Shown one piece after another: positions 16,507-24,610 of a stretch of 64,000 bases of DNA. The position numbers and the translations under genes are program-made. The DNA comes from Ruegeria sp. HKCCSA071. GTDB taxonomy: Bacteria; Pseudomonadota; Alphaproteobacteria; Rhodobacterales; Rhodobacteraceae. The notes below the pieces were generated by a model, which was given only the letters and a program-made list of their open reading frames with translations, searched no databases and was not told the DNA's origin. Within the stretch, counting starts at the first letter, position 1; each line of letters begins with the position of its first letter. The DNA is taken from positions 1,364,001 to 1,428,000 of the forward strand of contig NZ_JAEDOX010000001.1 of assembly GCF_017872555.1 (NCBI RefSeq), in the 5' to 3' direction.

Positions 16507-17868
16507 ATGACCGCAACTCTGACTTTCGAAACCCTGAAATCGCTTGTCGCAGACGGCGCGATCGACACAGTATTGGTTTGCATGGTTGACATGCAGGGTC
16601 GGTTGATGGGCAAGCGTTTTCATGCAGGTCATTTTGTGGCTGGCGCGTGGGAAGAGACGCATTGCTGTAACTACCTGCTGGCCACGGATCTCGAGATGGC
16701 GACGCCGGATGGGTATGCCTCGACCAGTTGGGAGCGTGGTTATGGCGACTATGTGATGAAGCCAGACCTTAGCACATTGCGCCCGGTGCCCTGGCTGGAA
16801 GGTACCGCGATGGTCATGTGCGATGTGCTGGATCACCACACCCATGAGGAAGTGCCACATGCGCCGCGCTCGATCCTGAAAAAGCAGGTGAACCGCCTGA
16901 AGGCGATGGGGTATGAGGCGATGTGCGCCACCGAGCTGGAATTCTTCCTGTTCGCGAAAAGTTTTGATGCAATCCGCAAGGAAGGGTTCCGCGATCTGGA
17001 ACCGATCTCGGGTTATAACGAAGATTATCACATTCTGCAGACCACCAAGGAAGAGCATGTGATGCGCCCGATCCGGAACCACCTGTGGGATGCGGGCATT
17101 CCGGTCGAGAACACCAAAGGTGAGGCCGAGGCCGGGCAGGAAGAACTGAACATCAAATATGCGCCTGCGATGGACACGGCAGAGTATCACTCGATCGCCA
17201 AGAACGCGGTGAAAGAGATCGCCTGGCAGCACGGTCATGCGGCGACCTTCCTGCCAAAATGGCATCATGAAAGGGTGGGCAGCTCGTCTCATGTGCATCA
17301 GTCGCTTTGGAAGGATGGGCAACCGGCGTTCTATGACGCGGCGGATGAGCTGGGCATGTCGGCGTTGATGAAAAGCTATATGGCCGGCCTGCTGAAATAC
17401 GCCGCTGATTACACGTATTTCATGGCACCGTACATCAACAGCTACAAGCGGTTCATGAAGGGCACCTTTGCACCGACGCGGATCATCTGGTCGGTAGACA
17501 ACCGCACGGCCGGGTACCGCCTGTGCGGGGATGGAACCAAGGCGATACGGGTCGAGTGCCGTATTCCGGGATCGGATATGAACCCCTATCTGGCGATTGC
17601 AGGGATGTTGGCGGCCGGGATCGCAGGGATCGAAGAAGGGCTGGAGTTGCAGCCGCCGACAAAGGGCGATGTCTATCAGGGCGAGACGGGAATGATCCCC
17701 GGCACGCTGCGTGCAGCACGAAACGCCCTGCAAGGTTCGGCCATGTTACGCGCGGCCATGGGCGATGACGTTGTCGATCACTATACCCGCGCGGCTGAGG
17801 TTGAAATCGAGGAGTTCGAACGCGTGGTAACCGATTGGGAAATTGCCCGCGGCTTTGAGCGGGCTTGA
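16507..17868 (+). CDS. glutamine-synthetase-like gamma-glutamyl amide ligase
   Basis: A 453-residue GS-superfamily enzyme. All catalytic signatures are present: VDMQGRLMGKR (N-terminal beta-grasp loop), TELEFFLF near residue 142, GEAEAGQEELNIKYA near 205, PKWHHERVGSSSHVHQSLW, NSYKRF, the NRTAGYR arginine segment near 332 and ECRIPGSDMNPYLA near 350. It should catalyse ATP-dependent coupling of an amine to the gamma-carboxyl of glutamate. The sequence style is that of GS relatives that use amines (IpuC, PuuA, GMAS, GlnA4 type) rather than housekeeping GlnA, and the neighbours are an aldehyde dehydrogenase, an alcohol dehydrogenase and an amidohydrolase. The ATG at 16507 has GAGG at -12; an in-frame upstream ATG overlaps the hairpin. 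The amine substrate is inferred to be an amino alcohol. Confidence 0.85.
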   Translation: MTATLTFETLKSLVADGAIDTVLVCMVDMQGRLMGKRFHAGHFVAGAWEETHCCNYLLATDLEMATPDGYASTSWERGYGDYVMKPDLSTLRPVPWLEGTAMVMCDVLDHHTHEEVPHAPRSILKKQVNRLKAMGYEAMCATELEFFLFAKSFDAIRKEGFRDLEPISGYNEDYHILQTTKEEHVMRPIRNHLWDAGIPVENTKGEAEAGQEELNIKYAPAMDTAEYHSIAKNAVKEIAWQHGHAATFLPKWHHERVGSSSHVHQSLWKDGQPAFYDAADELGMSALMKSYMAGLLKYAADYTYFMAPYINSYKRFMKGTFAPTRIIWSVDNRTAGYRLCGDGTKAIRVECRIPGSDMNPYLAIAGMLAAGIAGIEEGLELQPPTKGDVYQGETGMIPGTLRAARNALQGSAMLRAAMGDDVVDHYTRAAEVEIEEFERVVTDWEIARGFERA

Positions 17869-17880
17869 GATGGAGGAAGC

Positions 17881-17929
17881 GAGGGGCCAGCCCCTTCGCG
17901 CACCCCGGGATATTTATGGCCAGATGAAG
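17881..17929. repeat. REP-like intergenic repeat, copy 1
   Basis: A small GGGGC/GCCCC hairpin is followed by CACCCCGGGATATTTATGG and CCAGATGAAG. The second half recurs in inverted orientation at 60241-60265, where it also adjoins a GC-rich hairpin. The shared block (CCCGGGATATTTA, GGCCAGATGAAG) is over 25 bases with one or two differences. It lies in the gap between the ligase and aldehyde dehydrogenase genes. Confidence 0.7.
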
Positions 17930-17963
17930 CAGGGATCCTGCTCTCTTTAGAGATGGAGTGGAT

Positions 17964-19346
17964 ATGGCGCAGATGTTGCAATGTGTCTCGCCGATTGATG
18001 GATCGGTTTATGCGGAACGCGAGGTGCTGTCGCGGGAGGCTGCGTTTGAGGGCGCGGCGCGGGCACGGGCGGCACAGGCCGGATGGGCAGCGCGGCCGTT
18101 GCAGGAGCGGATTGATCTGGTGATGGCGGGTGTCGCGGCTGTTGGCGCGATGAATGATGAGATTGTTCCGGAACTGGCCCATATGATGGGCCGCCCAGTG
18201 CGCTATGGCGGCGAGTTTGGGGGATTCAACGAACGCGCCAGCCATATGGCAGAGATCGCCGAGACGTCATTGGCCGATATTGCCGTGGGCGAAGACGAGA
18301 CTTTCAAACGCTATATCAAGCGCATTCCGCATGGGGTGGTCTTTGTGGTTGCACCCTGGAACTATCCTTACATGACGGCAATCAACACGGTGGCGCCCGC
18401 GCTGATCGCGGGCAACACGGTTGTTCTGAAACACGCGACCCAGACCCTGTTGGTCGGTGAACGCATGGCGCAGGCGTTCCATTCGGCAGGGGTGCCCGAA
18501 GACGTGTTCCAGAATGTGTTCCTCAGCCACGACGTGACCAATGACCTCATCGCGGGCAACGCGTTCGACTTTGTGAACTTCACCGGTTCGGTCGGCGGCG
18601 GTCAGGCGATGGAGCGTGCGGCGGCGGGTACCTTTACTGGCGTGGGCACCGAACTGGGCGGCAAGGATCCGGGTTACGTTATGGACGACGCCGATCTGGA
18701 CGCGGCGGTTGATACGCTGATCGACGGCGCGATGTTCAATTCGGGCCAGTGTTGCTGCGGGATCGAGCGGATTTACGTTCACGAAAGCCTTTACGATGAC
18801 TTTGTCGCCAAGGCGGTAGAGATCGTGAAGGGTTATAAGCTGGGCAATCCGCTGGATGCCGAAACAACCATAGGTCCTATGGCCAATGTGCGTTTCGCTG
18901 ACGAGGTGCGCGCGCAGATTGCCGAAGCGGTTGAGGCCGGCGCGGTCGCGGATATCGACCCCTTCCCCGAGGACGACGGTGGCGCATATCTCACGCCACA
19001 GATCCTGACCAACGTCACCCATGACATGCGGGTGATGCGGGACGAAAGCTTTGGCCCGGTTGTGGGCATCATGAAAGTGTCCTCGGATGCCGAGGCCATC
19101 GCGCTGATGAATGACAGCGAGTTTGGTCTGACAGCCAGCCTTTGGACCCGCGATGTGGACCGCGCGGCGCGTGTGGGCGACCAGATCGAGACCGGCACCG
19201 TCTTCATGAACCGGGCCGACTATCTGGACCCTGGCCTGTGCTGGACCGGTTGCAAGAATACCGGGCGCGGCGGTGGTCTTTCGGTCATCGGCTATCACAA
19301 TCTCACCCGTCCAAAATCCTACCACCTGAAGAAGGTCACGGGCTAA
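17964..19346 (+). CDS. NAD(P)-dependent aldehyde dehydrogenase
   Basis: A 460-residue ALDH-superfamily enzyme oxidising an aldehyde to a carboxylate. Visible: VAPWNYPY, the cofactor-binding FTGSVGGG, the ELGGKDPG glutamate motif, the catalytic cysteine in SGQCCCGIERI (three consecutive Cys), DESFGPVVG and TGTVFMNR. The ATG at 17964 is supported by GGAG five bases upstream; a GTG two codons earlier is less likely. It lies between the gamma-glutamyl ligase and the iron alcohol dehydrogenase, so in the proposed pathway it oxidises a gamma-glutamylamino aldehyde. Compact for the family (about 475-500 usual). Confidence 0.9.
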   Translation: MAQMLQCVSPIDGSVYAEREVLSREAAFEGAARARAAQAGWAARPLQERIDLVMAGVAAVGAMNDEIVPELAHMMGRPVRYGGEFGGFNERASHMAEIAETSLADIAVGEDETFKRYIKRIPHGVVFVVAPWNYPYMTAINTVAPALIAGNTVVLKHATQTLLVGERMAQAFHSAGVPEDVFQNVFLSHDVTNDLIAGNAFDFVNFTGSVGGGQAMERAAAGTFTGVGTELGGKDPGYVMDDADLDAAVDTLIDGAMFNSGQCCCGIERIYVHESLYDDFVAKAVEIVKGYKLGNPLDAETTIGPMANVRFADEVRAQIAEAVEAGAVADIDPFPEDDGGAYLTPQILTNVTHDMRVMRDESFGPVVGIMKVSSDAEAIALMNDSEFGLTASLWTRDVDRAARVGDQIETGTVFMNRADYLDPGLCWTGCKNTGRGGGLSVIGYHNLTRPKSYHLKKVTG

Positions 19347-19413
19347 GGACGACGGCCTGCTCGGGGCTGACCCCCTCACCCGCGCAGGTCTCAAATCACA
19401 AAGGAAACCTGAC

Positions 19414-20559
19414 ATGACACTTGTTGGAAACTGGTCCTATCCGACCGCAATCAAATTTGGTGCCGGGCGCATCAAGGAACTGACCGCAGCCTGTGCCACA
19501 GCCGGGATAAAGAAACCCCTGCTGGTCACGGACAAGGGGTTGGCCGATCTGCCGATCACCGCGGCGACGCTGGATATTATGGAGGCGGCTGGTCTGGGCC
19601 GCGGTGTATTCAGTGACGTGGACCCAAACCCGAATGAGAAGAACCTCGACGCAGGCGTTGCGGCATACAAGGCCGGTGGACATGATGGTGTGATTGCCTT
19701 TGGCGGCGGCTCGGGCCTGGATCTGGGCAAGATGGTCGCCTTCATGTGCAGCCAGACGCGCCCGGTATGGGACTTTGAGGATATCGGCGACTGGTGGACC
19801 CGCGCCGATGCGGATGCAATCGCGCCGATCATTGCGGTTCCAACGACTGCGGGGACCGGATCCGAAGTTGGCCGCGCCAGCGTCATCACAAATTCCGAGA
19901 CCCACGCCAAGAAGATCATCTTCCACCCCAAAGTCCTGCCGACGGTGGTGATCTGCGATCCTGAACTGACGGTTGGAATGCCCAAATTCATCACCGCAGG
20001 CACCGGTCTGGACGCCTTCGCGCATTGCGTCGAAGCCTATTCGAGCCCGCATTATCACCCGATGAGCCAGGGTATTGCACTGGAAGGTATGCGTTTGGTG
20101 AAAGAATATCTGCCGCGCGCCTACGCAGATGGCAGCGACATTGAGGCCCGCGCCCAGATGATGAGCGCGGCGGCCATGGGCGCAACCGCCTTCCAGAAAG
20201 GTCTGGGTGCGATCCATGCCATGAGTCACCCGGTCGGCGCGCACTTCAACACCCATCACGGCACCACCAATGCGGTCTGCATGCCTGCTGTGCTGGATTT
20301 CAATGCTCCCGCCATAGCAGATCGTTTCCAGCAGGCTGCCGCCTATCTGGGCATCAACGGTGGCTTTGACGGCTTCCGCGCTTTTGTACAGGAATTCAAC
20401 GACAGCCTTGGCATCCCGCGAAAGCTGGCAGAATTCGGCGTAACCGAGACCTCAATCCCAACCCTCGTCGAAGGCGCAATCATTGACCCTTCATGCGGCG
20501 GGAACCCGATTGAGCTGACCAAAGAAAACCTCACTCAGCTGTTCAAAGCAGCGCTATAA
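19414..20559 (+). CDS. iron-containing alcohol dehydrogenase (group III)
   Basis: A 381-residue NAD(P)-dependent alcohol dehydrogenase. The nucleotide-binding GGGSGLDLGK is near residue 95. The metal site residues lie in GLDAFAHCVEAYSS and in AIHAMSHPVGAHFNTHHGTTNAV, giving the usual Asp and three His. AAGGAA Shine-Dalgarno. It is last in the cluster and followed by a strong hairpin. Group III enzymes oxidise or reduce many alcohols (ethanol, propanediol, glycerol, lactaldehyde). With the ligase and ALDH it is inferred to oxidise the hydroxyl of a gamma-glutamylated amino alcohol. Confidence 0.92.
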   Translation: MTLVGNWSYPTAIKFGAGRIKELTAACATAGIKKPLLVTDKGLADLPITAATLDIMEAAGLGRGVFSDVDPNPNEKNLDAGVAAYKAGGHDGVIAFGGGSGLDLGKMVAFMCSQTRPVWDFEDIGDWWTRADADAIAPIIAVPTTAGTGSEVGRASVITNSETHAKKIIFHPKVLPTVVICDPELTVGMPKFITAGTGLDAFAHCVEAYSSPHYHPMSQGIALEGMRLVKEYLPRAYADGSDIEARAQMMSAAAMGATAFQKGLGAIHAMSHPVGAHFNTHHGTTNAVCMPAVLDFNAPAIADRFQQAAAYLGINGGFDGFRAFVQEFNDSLGIPRKLAEFGVTETSIPTLVEGAIIDPSCGGNPIELTKENLTQLFKAAL

Positions 20560-20567
20560 AAATGCAA

Positions 20568-20594
20568 GCGCCCGGCAGGGAACCTGCCGGGCGC
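20568..20594. terminator. strong hairpin ending the glutamylation cluster
   Basis: GCGCCCGGCAGG and CCTGCCGGGCGC form a perfect 12-bp stem with a GAA loop, nine bases after the alcohol dehydrogenase stop. It lies between two convergent genes and could serve both. There is no long T-run on either side. Confidence 0.7.
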
Positions 20595-20621
20595 GTTAAG
20601 AACTGTTCTGAAGAAACCGGA

Positions 20622-21854
20622 TCAATGCCCGGTCAGCACCAGAGTGTTAACGGGCATCAGGATCAGGCGCAAACGCAAACCTGCCGCATGGACCACGCCA
20701 ATTGTGTCGACCACGTGCAGGAAAGCAGCTTTCCAAAAGCCCAAATCCTCGTGTTCCAGACGGTCATGGTTGTCAGTGTAGACGTTGGCCAGGCAGTTGC
20801 TGCCCGGAGGAAGGTCATCGGCCATACCTTCATACAACGGCTCCATATAGACCAGAATCGAGCCGGGATTGGTGTTATTCTGCACATCCCGCAATTCATC
20901 TGATGGACGGATCTGACCGGACGGTATGACATCCTGAACCTCGACCACCACAGTTGGAATTACGGTGAATGGCTTGGTCATGCAGCCCAACTCACCGATC
21001 ATACCTGGTTTGATCACCTGAGCAGACAGCTGGTTGAAAGCAGCCTGAAAACGGTCATGTCCGGTATGCGATGGAACGAGGATGCCAGCAGGACGCAACA
21101 ACGGGCTCACGTAATCGCCAACCTGCAGGCTAAACTGCTCGACCCGTCCGGTAACACCGGCGACAATCAGCGTTTTGTCCAACTCGGTCTGAGCGGCGTC
21201 CAGCTGAGCAATGGCGCTGGCTAGTTGCGCAGGGATCAGCTCTTCGATCTGCTGTTCGACTGCCGCACGTCTGGATTCGGCCGCAACCACCTGCGCCTCA
21301 CGCTCGGCAACAAGGTTTTCCAGCCGCTCGATCTCGGTCAGCCGGACAGCGCTTGAACCTTGGTCGCGCAGGGTCGTATTTCGTTCAAGATCGTCCAGGG
21401 ACTGCGCCAAAGCCGCCTTGGCACCGGCAATACCGGCATCAGCCTCGGCCAGATCGGTTTCAGCCACTATCAGCGAGGCCTGAACCTGTGCGATCTGTGC
21501 ATTCGCCGCCTGAACCTGCGCTGTCTGGCTGAAATCTTCGATCCTGAAAATAGGCTGGCCAGCAGTTACCAGTTCATTGTTCTTAACGAAAATTTCCGAA
21601 ACACGGCCACCTAGCTGCGGCAGGATCGTCACGGTTCGAAAATAGGACGCTGCGGTTTTACTGGCTGGGTGAAAATAGAACAGCGTGGTGATTACCGTCA
21701 GCGCCAGAATGGCACAGGTCGTAAGACCCCAGCGCAACTCGTACCACATGGTGAAAAGGGTGATCTCGTGACCGATACGTTTGCCCTGAACAAACCGGCG
21801 GAACAGATAATCGGGCAGCACCGTGATCAGGGCGCAAAGCAGGGTTTCAATCAT
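20622..21854 (-). CDS. HlyD-family membrane fusion protein
   Basis: A 410-residue periplasmic adaptor. It has an N-terminal helix pair (MIETLLCALITVLPDYL; LRWGLTTCAILALTVITTLFYF), then a biotinyl-lipoyl half motif (VTILPQLGGRVSEIFVKNNELVTAGQPIFRI), a long alanine/glutamate-rich coiled coil (residues ~120-225), the second lipoyl half (VAGVTGRVEQFSLQVGDYV) and a beta-barrel domain. It overlaps by four bases with the small membrane protein upstream. The pair resembles E. coli YiaV/YiaW and YibH/YibI. No ABC, MFS or RND pump is adjacent, so the cargo is unknown. Confidence 0.87.
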   Translation of the reverse strand: MIETLLCALITVLPDYLFRRFVQGKRIGHEITLFTMWYELRWGLTTCAILALTVITTLFYFHPASKTAASYFRTVTILPQLGGRVSEIFVKNNELVTAGQPIFRIEDFSQTAQVQAANAQIAQVQASLIVAETDLAEADAGIAGAKAALAQSLDDLERNTTLRDQGSSAVRLTEIERLENLVAEREAQVVAAESRRAAVEQQIEELIPAQLASAIAQLDAAQTELDKTLIVAGVTGRVEQFSLQVGDYVSPLLRPAGILVPSHTGHDRFQAAFNQLSAQVIKPGMIGELGCMTKPFTVIPTVVVEVQDVIPSGQIRPSDELRDVQNNTNPGSILVYMEPLYEGMADDLPPGSNCLANVYTDNHDRLEHEDLGFWKAAFLHVVDTIGVVHAAGLRLRLILMPVNTLVLTGH

Positions 21855-22279
21855 GTGTTTTGCTCCTGCACGTCGGTGGAGTCTGAAACGCCAGGGGTTG
21901 GCACAGGTGCCTCGGGGCCCGGTTCCGAAGCAATTGCACGTCCAAGAGAACGAATGGCATCGGCGATGCTTTTAAGCGGGGTTGCAAAATCCGGAAACTG
22001 AAACCCTGCGACCAGTACGGCGGCAACCCAGAATAACCCGTTGTGAGTAAACAGGGCCAGCAGCGCCAGAATACCCACCAACTGAAATTGCGGATGGTTG
22101 TTCTCGTGCGCCATTTTCTCCGGAACCGAATGGAGCGTCAGATACCCAACACCGATCAGCACCACGAGAACGACAAAGAAGACGACCATAGCCGAAAAAA
22201 GGTAATCGCTTCCGTCAGCTGCGACGATATACCGGGGAATGTGTCCAGTGGCCATTGGATGAAGATCTGCTGCAGTCAC
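21851..22279 (-). CDS. small inner-membrane protein, DUF3302-like
   Basis: A 142-residue protein with two strongly hydrophobic segments (residues ~28-50 and ~70-92). Between them is a HSVPEKMAHENNHPQFQ loop, and LALFTHNGLFWVAAVL forms the second segment. The pattern of leucine-His-x-x-Pro, Asn-His-Pro and LFT before a Trp helix is like the E. coli YibI/YiaW family, whose genes also sit beside an HlyD protein. The C-terminal tail is acidic and proline-rich. The start is GTG at 22279, supported by AGGAGG five bases upstream. Probable membrane partner of the fusion protein; biochemical role unknown. Confidence 0.7.
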   Translation of the reverse strand: MTAADLHPMATGHIPRYIVAADGSDYLFSAMVVFFVVLVVLIGVGYLTLHSVPEKMAHENNHPQFQLVGILALLALFTHNGLFWVAAVLVAGFQFPDFATPLKSIADAIRSLGRAIASEPGPEAPVPTPGVSDSTDVQEQNT

Positions 22280-22317
22280 CTTGCCCTCCTGTTCGTTTTG
22301 ATACTTCTTTGACCGGG

Positions 22318-22347
22318 TTGAAGCCCAAATTCAAGGCTGCTTATAGT
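22318..22347 (+). promoter_or_regulatory. candidate promoter for the DadA-like oxidase gene
   Basis: TTGAAG (22318-22323) and TATAGT (22342-22347) are separated by 18 bases and lie 94 bases before the plus-strand start codon at 22441, in the gap divergent from the HlyD pair. Confidence 0.4.
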
Positions 22348-22440
22348 TTGGAGATTCTTCGAAAAGCCAAATGCTTGACCCAAAGAACAACATGAAACCA
22401 GAAAACTTGTGGCGAACCTGCTGCGGAAGGAACACAAATA

Positions 22441-23514
22441 ATGATCGATTTCCTCGTCATCGGGGGCGGAGTTGCCGGGTTAAGTGCAGGCGCGCGCTTG
22501 TCACAATATGGAACCGTGATGGTTTTAGAGGCCGAAGACGCCTTGGGGTATCACGCGTCGGGTCGCTCGGCGGCCCTGTTTGAAGAAAGCTATGGCCCGC
22601 AATCCGTGGTGGCGCTGAACAGGGCTGGGGCCACGTTCCTGCACACACAAAACGGTGGGTACCTAACCCAGCGCGGACTGATGTTGATCGGTTCGTTTGA
22701 CCAAAGCGAAGTTTTCGAAGCCGACCGCAAAGACCTGAACATGGAAAGAATTCCCATCGATCAGGCGGTTTCGAGCGTTCCTATCCTGAACCCGGCCAAG
22801 GTGGGTTTTGCGGCTATCAGCCAAGCTGCTTTTGACATCGATACTGATCGCCTGTTGCAGGATTTCGCGCGGACCATTCGCCAGAACGGAGGAACCGTTG
22901 CAACAAAAAGCAAAGTAACCGGTATTCGAAAAGAGCGGCATTGGCTGGTCGAGGCCGGGCAGATCTTCGAAGCCCGCAATTTGGTGAATGCGGCCGGTGC
23001 ATGGGTGGACGAGATCGCCAAGCTTGCAGGGGTACCGCCCATCGGCATCTCTCCTCGCCGCCGTTCAATGGCGCGGCTGCCCGCCCCCGGGGGCCATGAT
23101 GTATCCGGATGGCCCATGATGTTGGGCACGGGTGAAACATGGTACGCCAAACCGGACGCGGGCAAATTGCTTGTTTCGCCTTGCGAAGCCGATCCCGCAC
23201 CACCTCAGGACGCCTATGCCGACGACATGGTGTTGGCCGAAGGTCTGGCGCGCTATGAAGAATTGATGACCGAACCAGTAACACGGGTCGAAACGAACTG
23301 GGCAGGATTGCGCAGTTTCGCACCGGACGGAACCTTGGTGCTTGGGCCTGACCCGATCGATCCGTCGTTTATCTGGTCTGCGGGTCAAGGCGGGTATGGT
23401 TTCCAAACAGCACCGGCAGCTTCGCAGTTGCTGTGTGATTTGGTGGTCGGAAACACGCCGGTGCTGGATCCAGACAGTGTTAAGTCGCTGACCCCAAACA
23501 GGTTGAACAGATGA
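22441..23514 (+). CDS. FAD-dependent D-amino-acid-dehydrogenase/glycine-oxidase-like protein
   Basis: A 357-residue DAO-superfamily flavoprotein. The FAD-binding GGGVAGLSAGARL is at residues 8-20, followed by HASGRSAALFEESYG. The C-terminal FAD-contact region is WAGLRSFAPDGTLVLGPDP, then SAGQGGYGFQTAPAAS. No signal peptide. Family members oxidatively deaminate or demethylate amino acids, or oxidise 2-hydroxyacids. The substrate is not evident. AAGGA Shine-Dalgarno. The 3' end overlaps the next gene by four bases (ATGA). Confidence 0.85.
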   Translation: MIDFLVIGGGVAGLSAGARLSQYGTVMVLEAEDALGYHASGRSAALFEESYGPQSVVALNRAGATFLHTQNGGYLTQRGLMLIGSFDQSEVFEADRKDLNMERIPIDQAVSSVPILNPAKVGFAAISQAAFDIDTDRLLQDFARTIRQNGGTVATKSKVTGIRKERHWLVEAGQIFEARNLVNAAGAWVDEIAKLAGVPPIGISPRRRSMARLPAPGGHDVSGWPMMLGTGETWYAKPDAGKLLVSPCEADPAPPQDAYADDMVLAEGLARYEELMTEPVTRVETNWAGLRSFAPDGTLVLGPDPIDPSFIWSAGQGGYGFQTAPAASQLLCDLVVGNTPVLDPDSVKSLTPNRLNR

Positions 23515-24164
23515 TCAAACGCAATCTACCGCCCTCTGCGAATGTCGCCAACGCAAGTGAGGATGGGAAACTGGTGGCCCCGGCAGCGACGCGAAACTCC
23601 GATGCGCTTTGCGCGTTGCTACAAGACTGGGCACCGCGCCGTGGGCACGCGCTGGAGATTGCAAGCGGAACCGGTCAGCATGTCTGTGCGTTTGCTGATT
23701 TGCTGCCCGATCTGACGTGGCATCCCACCGAACCTGACCCTGAACGCCGCATTAGCATCGACGCCTATACCAGCGCCTTACCCAACGTGGCAAATGCCGA
23801 ACATCTGGACGCAACGAATTCGGGCTGGCATGCGCGCTTTCCTTCGCAGGACCTGATCGTCTTGATTAACTTAATACATTTGATCAGTTGGCAGGACACC
23901 AGAGCCATTTTCGCCGAAGTCGCGCAGTCCCTAACTGAAAACGGGAGGTTCGTTTTGTACGGCCCATTCAAACGCTCGGGCCAATTGACAAGTGGCGGGG
24001 ACAAAAAGTTTCACGAGGCTCTGATCGGACAAGATCCCGACATTGGCTACAAGAACGACGAAGATGTCCTTGGCCTGTTCCAGGACGTAGGGTTGCGCGT
24101 GCTGAAAACCATCGACATGCCCGCAAACAACCTTGCATTTGTTTCCCAACGCCCGGCCAACTGA
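23511..24164 (+). CDS. DUF938 family protein (SAM-methyltransferase-like)
   Basis: A 217-residue protein with a Rossmann-like methyltransferase core. The motif-I-like ALEIASGTGQHVCAFADLLPDL is near residue 45, followed by WHPTEPD as the acidic SAM-ribose position and later LINLIHLISW and GRFVLYGPFKRSG. These match the DUF938 family, whose substrate is unknown. It is translationally coupled (ATGA) to the DadA-like oxidase, suggesting a shared role. Confidence 0.82.
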   Translation: MIKRNLPPSANVANASEDGKLVAPAATRNSDALCALLQDWAPRRGHALEIASGTGQHVCAFADLLPDLTWHPTEPDPERRISIDAYTSALPNVANAEHLDATNSGWHARFPSQDLIVLINLIHLISWQDTRAIFAEVAQSLTENGRFVLYGPFKRSGQLTSGGDKKFHEALIGQDPDIGYKNDEDVLGLFQDVGLRVLKTIDMPANNLAFVSQRPAN

Positions 24165-24233
24165 TCGAGATCAAGGTCAACTTACCACTGCCCGCACATA
24201 TTCCCGTTATCTTATATGAAAAAGGCACTCAAA

Positions 24234-24569
24234 ATGGCTTGGCAAGAAAAGCTCTCGGCAACACGAACCAGCTTGCGCAACCTCAACGGGGCCATTCCCG
24301 ACACGTCGCGCGCATTCGGCGCACTTGGGAAGGCTGTGAAGGAAGGCGGAACGCTCGACTATAAAACAAAGGAATTTATTGCGCTGGGTATGTCGGTATC
24401 GCTCCGCTGCGAGCCCTGCATTACTCTGCACACCGATGCGTTGGTCAAAGCGGGTGCAACACGCGAAGAGGTGTCCGACGTTTTGGGTATGGCCATTCAG
24501 ATGGGTGGTGGGCCAGCCATGATGTATGCCGCCAAGGCGTTGGAATGTTTCGACGAACTATCCGCGTAA
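24234..24569 (+). CDS. carboxymuconolactone decarboxylase-family / AhpD-like protein
   Basis: A 111-residue all-helical protein. The AhpD core is evident: LDYKTKEFIALGMSVSLRC, then the redox motif CEPC followed by ITLHTDALVKAGATREEV, with the proton-relay His three residues after the second Cys. Members with an intact CxxC-x3-H act as peroxidase partners or disulfide reductases. The ATG at 24234 is chosen because AAAAGG lies at the right distance; an ATG six codons earlier has weaker support. It ends just before a shared bidirectional terminator. Confidence 0.85.
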   Translation: MAWQEKLSATRTSLRNLNGAIPDTSRAFGALGKAVKEGGTLDYKTKEFIALGMSVSLRCEPCITLHTDALVKAGATREEVSDVLGMAIQMGGGPAMMYAAKALECFDELSA

Positions 24570-24576
24570 CCAACAG

Positions 24577-24604
24577 AAAAGGCCCCGGAATTTCCGGGGC
24601 CTTT
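24577..24604. terminator. bidirectional terminator between convergent genes
   Basis: AAAGGCCCCGGAA and TTCCGGGGCCTTT form a 12-bp stem with a 3-4 base loop. The A-run on one side and T-run on the other give a Rho-independent terminator in both directions, serving the AhpD-like gene and the dehydrogenase on the minus strand. Confidence 0.8.
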
Positions 24605-24610
24605 GATTGA

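Noticed and set aside
16486-17733. A 415-codon open frame opposite the glutamine-synthetase-like gene
   Set aside because: Antisense to a gene with every GS motif intact; composition is typical of a shadow frame.
18267-19415. A 382-codon open frame opposite the aldehyde dehydrogenase
   Set aside because: Antisense shadow; the plus strand has clear ALDH catalytic motifs.
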